Positions 55,341 through 64,000 are shown, numbered from the stretch's first letter. The stretch is 64,000 nucleotides of DNA from Diplolepis rosae (GCA_030998225.1 JAPYXD010000522.1:7502001-7566000); one strand, 5' to 3'. Notes: generated from the letters alone by a model not told the origin. Translations and numbers: made by a program.

Positions 55341-55912
55341 ATGCCAAAATACATCAAATTTTGTTTTTAAAATTTGGGAATTAATAGAGAAGGTAAAATT
55401 GAACGTAAATAGACTACTTTTGGATTTGATAATGAAATAAAAATTTCGATAGATTTTGCCAAAATTGATATTTTGTTCATTTTTCAAACCAAAAGGAGTC
55501 TATCCACGTCCGCTTTTATCTTTTCTACCATTTCACAAGTTTTGGAAACAAAATTTTATGAATTTTGGACACAAACGCGTACTCTCTAAATCTGAATCAG
55601 TCAAAATCTACTAATTATCAGTGAAATTCGACTGATTCAAATATCTAAAAAAAGGTTACTGTGAATCAATCAAATTCCAGTGATTACTTCGGTAAAAATT
55701 AACTGATTTAACAGTAAAAAATATTTTTCTCACTGACGAATCAGTGAAAATTAACTGATTCAACGGTACCATATATCTTTTTCACTGTTGAATCAGTGAA
55801 AATGCAAATTACCAATTTAATCACTAAAAATTTGACTGATTCAGATTTAGAAAGAAGAAACCTAAAATCAATCATATTCGCTTATTTGCTAAGTATCACA
55901 TACCCTTAACTA
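55341..55912 (-). mobile_element. Fam-F foldback, interrupted by Fam-C
   Basis: Read in reverse it begins TTAA then GGGTATGTGATACTTAG (inverse of 55896-55916) and continues as in 18857-19095. AATAGACTACTTTTGG (55410) and CCAAAAGGAGTCTATCC (55491) are the inverted arms. The segments 55341-55581 and 55858-55912 join across the inserted Fam-C. Confidence 0.78.
55582..55854 (-). mobile_element. Fam-C MITE inserted in Fam-F
   Basis: CTCTCTAAATCTGAATCAGT to ATTCAGATTTAGAAAG. The Fam-F flanks GGACACAAACGCG and GAAACCTAAAATCAAT are contiguous in the 18857 copy (inverse of ATTGATTTTAGGTTTTTACA). The left TA (55580-55581) is clear; the right one is altered. Confidence 0.85.
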
Positions 55913-55916
55913 ATTC

Positions 55917-56710
55917 CGACGTAGAAAATAGAGTACTTTTTAAAAAAAAATTAATCGAAAGAAGACAAAATTCAAAAAAACTTATTACAAGAACGTAAAT
56001 TACAAAAAAAATAATTTTCACATTTTCTTGCCCCCAGTTACAAAATTTCCGGTTGGCCTATTAATTTAATACGATAAAACGTGACCAAAAATAATTCTAA
56101 TCTCATGTAATGGTTGATTTACTATAATAAAAGACGAAGGCGTAAGAAAAGATAGCATCATTGTCCAGGGGATGGAAGAGAGAAAGGGAAGGTTGATTGG
56201 CATAAAGCCAAGTCATTTTTGTCAGTGTGCATAGTCCTACGAATCGTTTCTTAGTGTTTAAAATGTTTGTGTACGCATGTGTGTGTTTGTGTATGTAATA
56301 TACGTTGCCACGCTCAATGACTCAGAATGAACTAAATGATTGACCGAGTAGCAGGTAACACAAGGTACATTCACCGTTTTATCGCGTTTTATTTTACCCG
56401 CGATTTTAGCAGGAAAAAGGAAGATTATTGTGACGATAGGCATTTTTTTTGGAATGTTTCATTTAATATTTAAATTTTTTTCATATTTTTCAGGTTTTCC
56501 TGACAACAGCAAATTTTACGAGGGTTTTAAAGTAACTTGGGAGTAAAATCGATATTCAACAGTGAACTCTTTTAATTACACCTGACACACTTTTTTTCAA
56601 TTATATGAGAGTAAATTCGGTTGAGTGAAAATTAAAGTAGTTTCTGTAATTTATATTTATAGGTTATCGAGGGGAAAGAAGAACTGAAATATAAGTATCC
56701 ATTAAAGAGG
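55917..56710. other. Low-copy sequence
   Basis: A short GT-rich run near 56275-56300 and a more complex patch at 56140-56430; the 61-codon frame there is unrecognised. Confidence 0.35.
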
Positions 56711-56712
56711 TT

Positions 56713-56893
56713 AGAAATTTGACTGATTAAAATAGCTAAAAAGAGGTTACTGTAAATCAGTCAAATTTCACTGATTACTTCAGTGAAAATTAATTGATTT
56801 GACAGTGGAAAATATTGTTTTCGCTGATGAATCAGTGAAAGGGCGAATTATTGATTTAATCAGTGAAAAGTTGACTGATTTAGATTTAGAGAG
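56713..56893 (-). mobile_element. Fam-C MITE, left end missing
   Basis: Begins at GAAATTTGACTGATTAAAAT, with reverse core, and ends GATTTAGATTTAGAGAG before TA (56894-56895). Confidence 0.82.
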
Positions 56894-56895
56894 TA

Positions 56896-58013
56896 GAAGA
56901 AAGTTTTTTTGAAACGTAAACAAGCGTTTTTTAACAGCTCGAACAATTTTAAAAAATTTGTAAACATTAAATTTTTTGCAAAATTTGTAAAAAAAATTAT
57001 AAAAATAATATTTTTTTGAATTCTATTTTCATGAAAAACTGAATCTTCCTAGTGTTAGAAATTTTATTTGCACCAAAAATCTCGAAATTAGTTTATGAAA
57101 TTTGTATGTTGTGTAAATCTGTTTATCTCATAAAAATATACTATTCAATAAAAAAAAAAAGAGTTTAATTTGCAAGAAAAAAAATTTTATTTCACTTTTT
57201 ATATTCAATATGTAGTTTTAATTCGCAGAATTCGCACTAAAAGTTTGCGCCTTCTGCCCAGGAATTTTTGGAAATACCCCGAAAATACTAAAAGTAAAAA
57301 ATTTTGAAGCAATACCTGATTAACATTTCTCACTAATTGTAGAGAAATGAATTAAGGATCCAATTTAATTAGGATGTGTTTCATCGTTCTAGCAAAAAGA
57401 CCCATTAGTGCTTACCTGTAACAAAAAAAAAAAGAAAACTTCAATTAATTATTGCAGGGAAAAATGATAATTCTAATAATTGTAATAATTTTTTTCAATT
57501 TCTACGAAAGTTTTCACTATTTACAAAAAACATCTTATTTTATTTTTCTTTCTTTTAAATTTTAGTGAATATTAATGAACTAATTTTTCGTCGCCTGGAA
57601 ATTCGCGGATCTCTAGAGTTCCTGAGGCAAAATATTTGTTCTGAAAATACAGTTATAAATATTTTTCTCAAGTCTCTTCCAATCACTTAGCAATTTGTTT
57701 TTTGAGGAGAATAAAAGCGAGAAAATAATTATTTTCTAATTATATTGCAGCCAGAGAAAAGCGCTGTTCCATCATAAAGTGCGCGAGAAGAAAATTTATC
57801 ACTCATTTCTAGAAAGCGCATTAACGCAATATAATGGAAGATTTCTGGTGACCACGAGAATGAATAGAAAACGTTTTATGTCTTTTGTCATAGTTAAAAG
57901 TCTTTTGTTGCTAGACACGAAACCTAGCGGTAGTTTAAGTGGCTTGCGAAATTTTTAAACCTGAGTATTTATATGACAGGTGGAAAATAAAAGGCCTGAC
58001 AGATTGAAATTAT
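56896..58013. other. Low-copy AT-rich sequence
   Basis: No window repeat. 57590-57900 is somewhat more complex. No gene recognised. Confidence 0.35.
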
Positions 58014-58015
58014 TA

Positions 58016-58212
58016 CACTGAAAAAAAAATTTATCCAAAAAAACTTTTTTTGTTGTCCTGACAAAATATTTTGTTGTCCTAACAGAACATTTTGTTCAAG
58101 TAACAAAATTTGATTGATATAGCAAAATGTTTTGTTGGCACAACAAAAGAATTTTGTTAGCTAAATACCAACAAAATATTTTTGTTGATTTGACAAAACT
58201 GTTTTCTCAGTG
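58016..58212. mobile_element. Fam-A4 MITE (TTTTGTTG tiles)
   Basis: CACTGAAAAAAAAATTTATC to AAACTGTTTTCTCAGTG, with TA at 58014-58015 and 58213-58214. The interior alternates AAAATATTTTGTTGTCCTAA and inverse CAACAAAA modules. Same ends as Fam-A3 with a different tile. Confidence 0.82.
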
Positions 58213-58214
58213 TA

Positions 58215-58610
58215 CTCTCTAAATCTGAATCAGTCAAAATCTACTGATTATAAGTGAAATTTGACTGATTCAAATAGTTAAAAAGAAGTTAGTGTGAATC
58301 AGTCAAATTTCACTGATTACTTCAGTGAAAATTAACTGATTTAACAGTGAAAAATAGTCAAAACCTACTGATTATCATTGAAATTCGACTGTTTCAAATA
58401 GGTTAAAAGCGGTTACTGTTAATCTGTCAAATTTCACTGATTACTACAGTGAAAATTAACTGATTTAACAGTGAAAAATATTTTTTCACTTATGAAACAG
58501 TGGAAATTAACAGATTTAACAGTGAAAAATATATGGTTCACTGATAAATCAGTGAAAAGGCAAATCACTGATGCAATCAGTGAAAATTTGACTGATTCAG
58601 ATTTAAAGAG
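58215..58610 (-). mobile_element. Fam-C MITE with internal tandem duplication
   Basis: Shares the TA at 58213-58214 with the preceding Fam-A4. A block of about 130 bp is present twice (ACTTCAGTGAAAATTAACTG at 58319 and ACTACAGTGAAAATTAACTG at 58443). It ends ATTCAGATTTAAAGAG. Confidence 0.85.
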
Positions 58611-58710
58611 CAAATGTTCAGAAATTTAAAAAATTTTTATGTTACAAAGGTGACGTAAAATTTAACGATATTTATGATACTTATGATATTTTTAAGTAAA
58701 GGTATCGTTA
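58611..58710. other. Short AT-rich stretch
   Basis: No repeat recognised between Fam-C and the Fam-E part. Confidence 0.3.
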
Positions 58711-58711
58711 T

Positions 58712-58986
58712 ATTATCAATGTTTTTGGATATAGAAAGCACTCTAGCTAAAAAAATAACTACAAAAATTTTTTTTTTTATATTTTGGGATATTTTTATTA
58801 ATTATTTCATTTCATTTTATTTGTAACTTTTTTTTAGTCATGTTACCTTATTTTCCATAACCAAAAATTTGCTACACATTGTGAGGAACAAAATAAAAAA
58901 AGAATCACGACAATTGGTTAAAAAACAAAAAAGTTATTCAGTCAAAAAACGTCAAACAATAAAAATATTAAAGCTGGCGGATCCCC
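58712..58986 (-). mobile_element. Fam-E right part
   Basis: TGGATATAGAAAGCACTCTA to TATTAAAGCTGGCGGATCCCC followed by TTAA (58987-58990). Internally shortened near 58940. Confidence 0.82.
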
Positions 58987-59140
58987 TTAACTTTTCTTTA
59001 GTAAAAATTTTGAAAAAAATTCAAACCCTTATAGACAATTAGAGTTAAATGTAAAATTTTAAGCAAAATTTTCACTCAAATATCGTTTTCTTTTGTATTT
59101 TCTAAATTTCCAGGAAGATATTTTGTAAAATAAAAATACA
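58987..59140 (+). mobile_element. Fam-D fragment joined to Fam-E at its internal TTAA
   Basis: TTAACTTTTCTTTAGTAAAA is the Fam-D sequence TTAACTTCTTTTTAGTAAAA. It continues to TTCCAGGAAGATATTTTGTA. The Fam-E end and this TTAA coincide exactly. Confidence 0.8.
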
Positions 59141-59264
59141 AAAAACATAATTAAAAAAAAAATATCTTAAAATAGTATTTTATTTGTGACTTTTTTTCAG
59201 TCATGTTACCTTATTTTCCATACCCAAAAAGTTGCTACACATTGTAAAGAGCTAAATAAAAAAA

Positions 59265-59415
59265 TCTGCCCGCTTCGCGGGCACATTCTCATCGCGCGCA
59301 GCTCGCTTCGCTCGCAAGTTTGAGCGCGCCTAGGGCGCGCGATTCGATCGTCGCGCTGCGCACTCCGGAATTTTTGAACGTCGCGCTTCGCGCTCGGTCT
59401 TGTGCTCTTCGCATA
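59265..59415. repeat. Cluster of TTCG-loop GC hairpins
   Basis: GCCCGCTTCGCGGGC, GCTCGCTTCGCTCGC, GCGCGCCTAGGGCGCGC and CGCGCTTCGCGCTCG follow one another within 150 bp. A further copy, CGCGCTTCGCGCTCG, is at 59599. Composition is sharply higher in GC than anywhere nearby. Confidence 0.85.
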
Positions 59416-59699
59416 CATTTAAGTTTATTTCTTATATTTTGATACTGAAGCTCAAACCAATTTTATAATAATATTACAGATGATGTGAATTACACATTTT
59501 CTCAAAGTCACTGAATTTCTTTTTGAATTTAAGTGAAACAGGAAATTCAATTTACTTAAGGCTCTATCGGCCTTAAGGAAGACATTCTTATCATGACACC
59601 CGCGCTTCGCGCTCGATTTTCTGTATACATTTCAGTATAACTTTTTAATAAATTACATGATTAAAAGAATTTACTTTCTTCCACATATCTAAAAAGGAA

Positions 59700-60340
59700 A
59701 AACAATCGTAGACTTTATTTAAGGAAACGATTTTGCAGAACAACGCTTATTTCGTATCTCACATATTTTGGTGAAAAAAATCGAATTTTTTCAATATTAA
59801 AAATCAAAACATAAAATATACATCCTGTCCCGAAATTTCTTTATCAGAATTTGTAGACCTCATTTAGGCAAACAATTTTCCATCTAAATGTTTTTTTTGC
59901 ATCTCACATATTTTGTCTAAAAAATGGAATTTTTTCATTTTTATCGTATTTTTTGGAATTGAAACGAAAAATATATCTTTTATCAGAAACTGTGTCAGAC
60001 AAAATTTGTAGATCTTTTTGAAACGAACAACTTTGTATTCTTACGTTTTTTTGGTATTTCCAATATTATTGTTAAAAAATTGAATTTTGGATTTTCAATA
60101 GTTTTTTTTTAATTAAAAAGAAAAATATGCATCTTATGAAAAAATGTTATAATTCAAATTTGTAGGTCTTTATGTATTCAATAATATTGTATCATAACGT
60201 TTTTTCGTATCTCGTATAATTTAACTGGAAAATGGAATTTTGATATTGACTTTCTTCGAATTTGAATATGCTGTAACATTTCTAATTTTGATTTAATCAA
60301 AAAATGTTATTAGGATAATTTTTAGAGATTTATGAGCACT
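59700..60340. repeat. Minisatellite of Fam-K, about 145-160 bp unit
   Basis: A TTGTAGAYCTTT-like motif recurs at 59706, 59851, 60006, 60160 and about 60320. Each is followed about 60 bp later by variants of CGTATCTCACATATTTTG and then AAAAATGGAATTTT. Units are diverged. Confidence 0.75.
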
Positions 60341-60535
60341 ATCAAAAACCAGGATTGGAATTTTTGATTTTTTCAAAAAATTATTTTCAAAAACACAAAA
60401 GTAGTGCTCCATCCCTCAATTTTGATTGGATGTGGCTGGTTAACGAACTTGTCCTTACTTTTTCGGCTCCGATAAAGTGTACCAAAGCTCGATTCAATCT
60501 GATAATTCTATCGAGAGTTATGCCGCACACGACCT

Positions 60536-60536
<1 letters not shown>

Positions 60537-60566
<30 letters not shown>

Positions 60567-60568
60567 CT
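60537..60568 (+). repeat. (CAGA)n microsatellite
   Basis: About eight CAGA units after CGACCTACAGA, inside Fam-K and followed by CACTTTCGTAAAAACC. Confidence 0.95.
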
Positions 60569-60782
60569 TTCGTAAAAACCATTTTATCTGACTCAGGGGG
60601 TCTCAAAACGTAAAGATTTGATGAAAATTTCGAAAGTCATTTTTCACATAAAACCAATACCTTCTCATCCATGATGAGAATGTAAAAATAATCATGACCA
60701 TTGGTTAAAAAACAAAAAATCAACTACATGAACGAATCGACATATACAGTACGTCACGTGGTTTAGTTGATTCATGATCATA

Positions 60783-61112
60783 ATTAATTTTTGAATAACA
60801 TTATTTTTCTTCCAGCGTTCCACTTTAGCCTAAGAAAATATTTGGATCAAAGAAAGACTTCTTTTTGAATTCGGATTCCTATTCTCGCTAGAGGCAAAGA
60901 AAAGCAACACTTGAGATAAACCAAGAATTTTCATTATCACGTTTTCAGTCTTCATCCTTAGAGCTGAAAGAAAACGTGATCTCTCGTTGTGCGCGGATAA
61001 GAAATCATTCTTTACAGGAAAAGATACTTACACTGTACTAGGAAAAATTAAAATGTGAAAAAGCTAAGTATAGAAAATAAAGCAAATATAAAGGAAGTTG
61101 AAGGAATCATAA
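60783..61112. other. Low-copy sequence with a small hairpin
   Basis: ATCACGTTTTCAGTC (60937) and CTGAAAGAAAACGTGAT (60965) pair around a short loop. Otherwise unassigned. Confidence 0.5.
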
Positions 61113-61114
61113 AT

Positions 61115-61160
61115 TTCAAGGCCATGAATCAACTAGACCACGTGACGTTGGCAATTGCAA
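61115..61160 (+). repeat. Fam-D tip
   Basis: TCAAGGCCATGAATCAACTA then GACCACGTGAC; it stops after about 40 bp. Confidence 0.6.
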
Positions 61161-61271
61161 CTACAGTCTGTGAGATAAAAGGGCCATACAAAAAAAGTGT
61201 TGCTTTTAATTAGAGGAATAATTTGTCTAAAACATTCTTTTTAATCCAATAAAATAATTGAAAATCAATTT

Positions 61272-61490
61272 AAGGCCATAAATCAATCGAACCACGTGAC
61301 TAAATTATAAATTAATCCGTTCATGTAAGATAATTTTTCTAATTTACAAAACATTTTTTTCAAATTTTGGAAAACATAACAAAAAACAATAAAGCACGTC
61401 TCTTAACTTCTTTTCAGTAAAAATTTTGAAAACAATTCGAAGACTCTTCAACAATTACAGTTAACTGTAAAATTTTTGCTAAATTTCGAT
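61272..61490 (+). mobile_element. Fam-D left half
   Basis: TTAAGGCCATAAATCAATCG, GAACCACGTGACTAAATTAT, AATAAAGCACGTCTCTTAAC, ACAATTACAGTTAACTGTAA. The right half is missing. Confidence 0.82.
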
Positions 61491-61652
61491 TGAAATGATA
61501 TTTCTTTAATGAATTCAAATTTTAGCATTAAATTAAAAAGAGTAATAAAAAGTAACAAAAAAAAAAAATTAAAAAATTGTAGAAAATCATAATTTTGTGG
61601 ATCTAAGGTCTAATTATCCGAAACCCGATTCCTGAACGAAAATCTAAGGTAA

Positions 61653-62153
61653 CCCTGGCAAAAGTATCGGATAGGAATTCATTCCGAGCTAATGCGAATC
61701 AATCTGAACCAATCCGAAAAACGTTTTGTATCTCATTTGATGAAAAACGGTCAAAAACAAATCCGACTTAATCCGATTTATTCCGGGGCAATTACCCGAA
61801 CGAATCCAAACCAATCCGAAACCAAATTTTCAATCCGAATTAATATGTTCTCGGATTGATCCAAACCGAATTTTCAATTAGAATCAATCCGAAGCATTCC
61901 GAGATCGGACTGATTCGAATGGATCTGGATTAAAATCTTGGTTTCGGATTGGTTTGGATTCATTCGGATTGTTGCCTCGGATTAAATCAGATTAGGTCGG
62001 ATCGATTTTTGATCGTTTTTCATCAAACGTGATATAAAACGTTTTTCGGATTGGTTCGGAATGATTCGCATTGGCTTGGATACAGATATCAGAATGAATC
62101 AGAATAATTCTGATTGACTCGGAATGAATTTCAATCCGATACTTTCGACAGGG
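61653..62153. mobile_element. Fam-B palindromic element, intact reference copy
   Basis: CCCTGGCAAAAGTATCGGAT at the left and ATCCGATACTTTCGACAGGG at the right. The 501-bp element folds on itself almost throughout (CGTTTTGTATCTCATTTGAT with ATCAAACGTGATATAAAACG). Tiled with AATCCGAACCAATCC modules. No convincing target duplication could be seen, so the superfamily is open. The 87-codon minus frame here is repeat-derived. Confidence 0.85.
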
Positions 62154-62850
62154 AAAATATAAAAAGTTGATATTCCTTTTTTTTCCAAATTTAAGATGCT
62201 TCTTGCGAAAGAAGTGGTAGCCAGTTTGTATCCGACTTTTTAAAGAACTTGGCAATTGAAATTAAGTTCCAGGTTCCAGGAAACTGAGTCGACAGGTACA
62301 GTCACCAGTATTGCTTAGCTCAATCATAATTTTGTTTTTTTGATGTAGAAAAACGATTCTCGTGAATTACGAAACGAGTTTTCGTTAAACTGATACTAAG
62401 AAAAGGGGCGCCTAAGGGTTTCAGGAATGTACAATTTTAATATGTAGTTGGGATCTAAAAATATGTCATAAAAATCTACGGAATGTGGAAAGATAAAAAG
62501 TAAATTTTTTCTCATAATTACTTTTAATAGAAAAATAAAACCTTGATAGTGAACTGGTGTATAATTTTAAAGAAGAGGCTCTACCATTCATATTAATATT
62601 TGAGTAAATTAAACTGTTCTTGGTAACCAGCACATTTATGCGGGAATAGGTCTTAGAACCGGTTATTTCTAGATTACAGGTGATTTTCGCTATTGATAAG
62701 GCATAAAATGAAAAATACTTGAACCAAAATTTCATTTTTTATAACACTTTCAACTTATTTAATCAAATATTGATTCTAGATAAATCTCTTTAAAACGATT
62801 CAAATAATTCAAAAAATGTTTCGCCGAACGATATAAATAATTTGTTCAAT
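62154..62850. other. Low-copy sequence
   Basis: More complex patch at 62260-62440. The 89-codon minus frame at 62466-62735 is not recognised. Confidence 0.35.
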
Positions 62851-62854
62851 TTAA

Positions 62855-63797
62855 GGCCATGGACTAACCAGATTACGTGACCAAATTCCTGTAAAAGTTC
62901 GTATAAGATAAATGTTTTATTTTACAAAATGTCTACCTGGAAAATTGAACAATACAGCAGGAAACGATAAAGAACGTCTATAAACATCGTTTGAGTGGAA
63001 ATTTTGCAAAAAACTTTAAATTTTCCTCAATTGTCGATAAGTTTTTGAATTTTTTTCCAAAATTTTACTAAAAAGTAGTTAAGGGGATCCGCCACCTTTA
63101 ATATTTTTATTTATTGAGTTTAGACTTTCCATATAGTTTTTTTTTTATATTTAGTACCTTCATTTAGATTGGTTTTGGTTTTCTTTTTTATTTCCAGCAC
63201 CTTTATGTATTTTTAAACTAAAACTTTTGAGTTTTTTGGGCATTTTTTGACTTCATATAACTTTTTTGTTTTTTAACCAATTGTCATGATTCTTTTTTTT
63301 ATTTAGTTCCTTACAATGTGTAGCAACTTTTTGGGTATTGAAAATGAGGTAACATGGCTGAAAAAAAGTTACAATTAAAATAAAATTTTGGGATATTTTT
63401 TTTCTATTTTTATTTTTTATTTTACAAAATATCTTCCTGGATATTTGTAAAATACACCAGGAAACAATAATGAACGTCTATAAACTTCATTTGAGTGAAA
63501 ATTTTGCAAAAAACTTTAAAGTTTACGGTAATTGTTCATAAGTTTTCGAATTTTTTTCAAAATTTTTACAAAAAAGAAGTTAAGGGAATCCGCAACCTTT
63601 AATATTTTTATTTTTTGAGTTTAGACTTTCCATATAATTGCTTTTATATTTATTACCTTTATTTACTTTTCGTTTCGACAATGAAAACAAATTTTCCTCT
63701 ACATTTTGTTAAAATAGAACTTTTTTTCCTTCGGTTACAAAAACTGAAATGCTGGTAAAGTATAAATCTAGTCACGTGACCAGGTTGGTCCATGGCC
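62855..63797 (+). mobile_element. Composite D/E element bounded by Fam-D tips and TTAA
   Basis: GGCCATGGACTAACCAG start and TGGTCCATGGCC end, with TTAA outside both (62851-62854, 63798-63801). Inside: Fam-D left part to TTAA (63079-63082), Fam-E (63083-63410), a repeated Fam-D segment (63415-63579), TTAA (63580-63583), a Fam-E start (63584-63660), then a Fam-D tail. The D-E unit is tandemly repeated with a period of about 501 bp. Confidence 0.8.
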
Positions 63798-63801
63798 TTA
63801 A

Positions 63802-64000
63802 AGCATCTCTTAATTCGCTCATCAAATGCATAAAGTACATAATTTAAAACATATCTGCGTGCACCCATCATGATCATACGGGAAAGCAAATATTGAAACA
63901 ATAGGATGTAAATCTCAAATAAAACGTACAGGTACATATAGAGACAATTGTAAACATTCAACCTGTGCGTAAGAGGAAGTGAATTCTTTGTAAACATTAT
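63802..64000. other. Low-copy sequence to window end
   Basis: A 112-codon minus-strand frame spans 63659-63997 but its C-terminal part is Fam-E/D sequence; the rest is not recognised. Confidence 0.35.

Larger units (their letters stand above)
59265..60688 (+). mobile_element. Fam-K, Helentron/HINE-like element
   Basis: The insertion boundaries come from the interrupted Fam-E. Starts TC, then the hairpin GCCCGCTTCGCGGGC, then ACATTCTCATC (59283-59293). GATGAGAATGT (60673-60683) is its perfect inverse at the far end and also closes a terminal hairpin with TTCTCATC. In between: GC-rich TTCG hairpins to 59415, a minisatellite (59700-60340) and a CAGA repeat. Paired 11-bp subterminal inverted repeats, a minisatellite and a 3' hairpin are the layout known for Helentron-derived elements (HINE/DINE-1). 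No Rep/helicase coding. Confidence 0.65.
59170..60782 (-). mobile_element. Second Fam-E part plus Fam-D tip, split by Fam-K
   Basis: 59180-59264 is Fam-E (TTACCTTATTTTCCATACCC, GTTGCTACACATTGTAAAG). Fam-E resumes at AATCATGACCATTGGTTAAA (60690) after the Fam-K insertion. It then runs into ACGTCACGTGGTTTAGTTGA, a Fam-D right tip ending near 60782. This gives an E-D-E-D composite. Confidence 0.72.

Noticed and set aside
59206..59418. Arginine-rich 70-codon minus-strand frame in GC-rich DNA, possible transferred bacterial gene
   Set aside because: The GC-rich block is a run of small TTCG-loop hairpins inside Fam-K and the frame also crosses Fam-E; no bacterial gene context.
60355..60591. 78-codon frame ending in repeated TDRQ, possible retroelement tail
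   Set aside because: It is translated through the CAGA microsatellite of Fam-K; no reverse transcriptase or endonuclease motif nearby.
61653..62153. Fam-B as a hAT element
   Set aside because: The outer ends read CCCTG...CAGGG, the reverse of hAT, and there is no 8-bp duplication.
63659..63997. 112-codon minus-strand frame at the window edge
   Set aside because: The C-terminal part is composite D/E repeat; the rest is unrecognised.
1..64000. tRNA, rRNA and telomere repeats
   Set aside because: A by-eye search for B-box-like GGTTCGAATCC strings (only partial hits near 24848 and 29246, with no acceptor stem), long rRNA-like GC-rich blocks and TTAGG arrays gave nothing supportable.

Overview
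This window looks like a non-coding, repeat-saturated stretch of an animal genome, most likely an insect. It is very AT-rich. No open reading frame longer than 135 codons exists, I recognise no protein domain, and no rRNA or tRNA could be seen. Nearly all recognisable structure is short non-autonomous DNA transposons (MITEs and foldback elements), many inserted into one another. Insect is an inference from element style (a Helentron/HINE-like element, many TTAA and TA MITEs, a CAGA microsatellite in a repeat tail); the species cannot be told. All 'Fam' names below are local labels made for this window, not database names.

Four groups of elements dominate. (1) TA-flanked palindromic MITEs tiled from short modules: Fam-A (ends CACTCAG or CACTGAG; tiles of CTTTGATTCAAAG) and Fam-C (ends CTCTCTAAATCTGAATCAGT; tiles of TGAATCAGTGAAA), the second with about 20 copies, nearly all between 28 and 59 kb. 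(2) TTAA-flanked elements: Fam-D (GGCCATGGATCAA ends with a CACGTG box in each tip), Fam-E (GGGGATCCGCCACC), Fam-F (GGGCATGTGATACTTAG), single elements at 12.3 and 18.3 kb, and a piggyBac-like element at 41.6 kb. (3) A hAT-type MITE with 8-bp target duplication at 6.45 kb. (4) Fam-K, a 1.4-kb Helentron/HINE-like element with 11-bp subterminal inverted repeats, TTCG-loop GC hairpins, a 150-bp minisatellite and a 3' hairpin, present at 59.3 kb and, reversed and truncated, at 31.1 kb. Fam-B (TCCGAATC tiles, CCCTGGC ends) and Fam-G (GTGCGGGAAAATC palindromes) are further foldback families.

Layout: 0-3.4 kb Fam-B and Fam-A cluster; 4.0-4.85 kb foldback with a nested Fam-A element; 6.45-7.1 kb hAT MITE and Fam-G; 8-11 kb low-copy, more GC-rich sequence with possible promoter motifs; 12.3-14.2 kb nested TTAA elements; 15.0-15.9 kb two consecutive minisatellites; 16.9-17.5 kb GC-richer island; 18.3-19.1 kb two abutting TTAA elements; 20.9-24.5 kb Fam-D, duplicated Fam-A array, Fam-B; 25.5-26.6 kb Fam-H hairpin cluster and an intact Fam-D; 28.6-34.5 kb Fam-C cluster with nested D/K/C; 35-39.5 kb G-rich tract, Fam-E/D/G; 41.6 kb piggyBac-like; 43.4-48.7 kb Fam-C/D/A mosaic; 49.2-49.8 kb GC- then CT-rich island; 50-54.4 kb Fam-D, foldbacks, intact Fam-E and a 1.45-kb foldback; 54.4-58.6 kb Fam-N/A/F/C; 58.7-60.8 kb composite E/D with K inside; 61.6 kb intact Fam-B; 62.85-63.8 kb composite D/E.

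There is no gene set to connect. The window is best read as a large intron or intergenic region; low-copy islands near 8-9.6, 10.5-11.1, 16.9-17.5, 19.8-20.1, 30.2-30.5, 35.2-35.5, 43.0-43.4 and 49.2-49.8 kb are where exons, promoters or enhancers would most plausibly sit.
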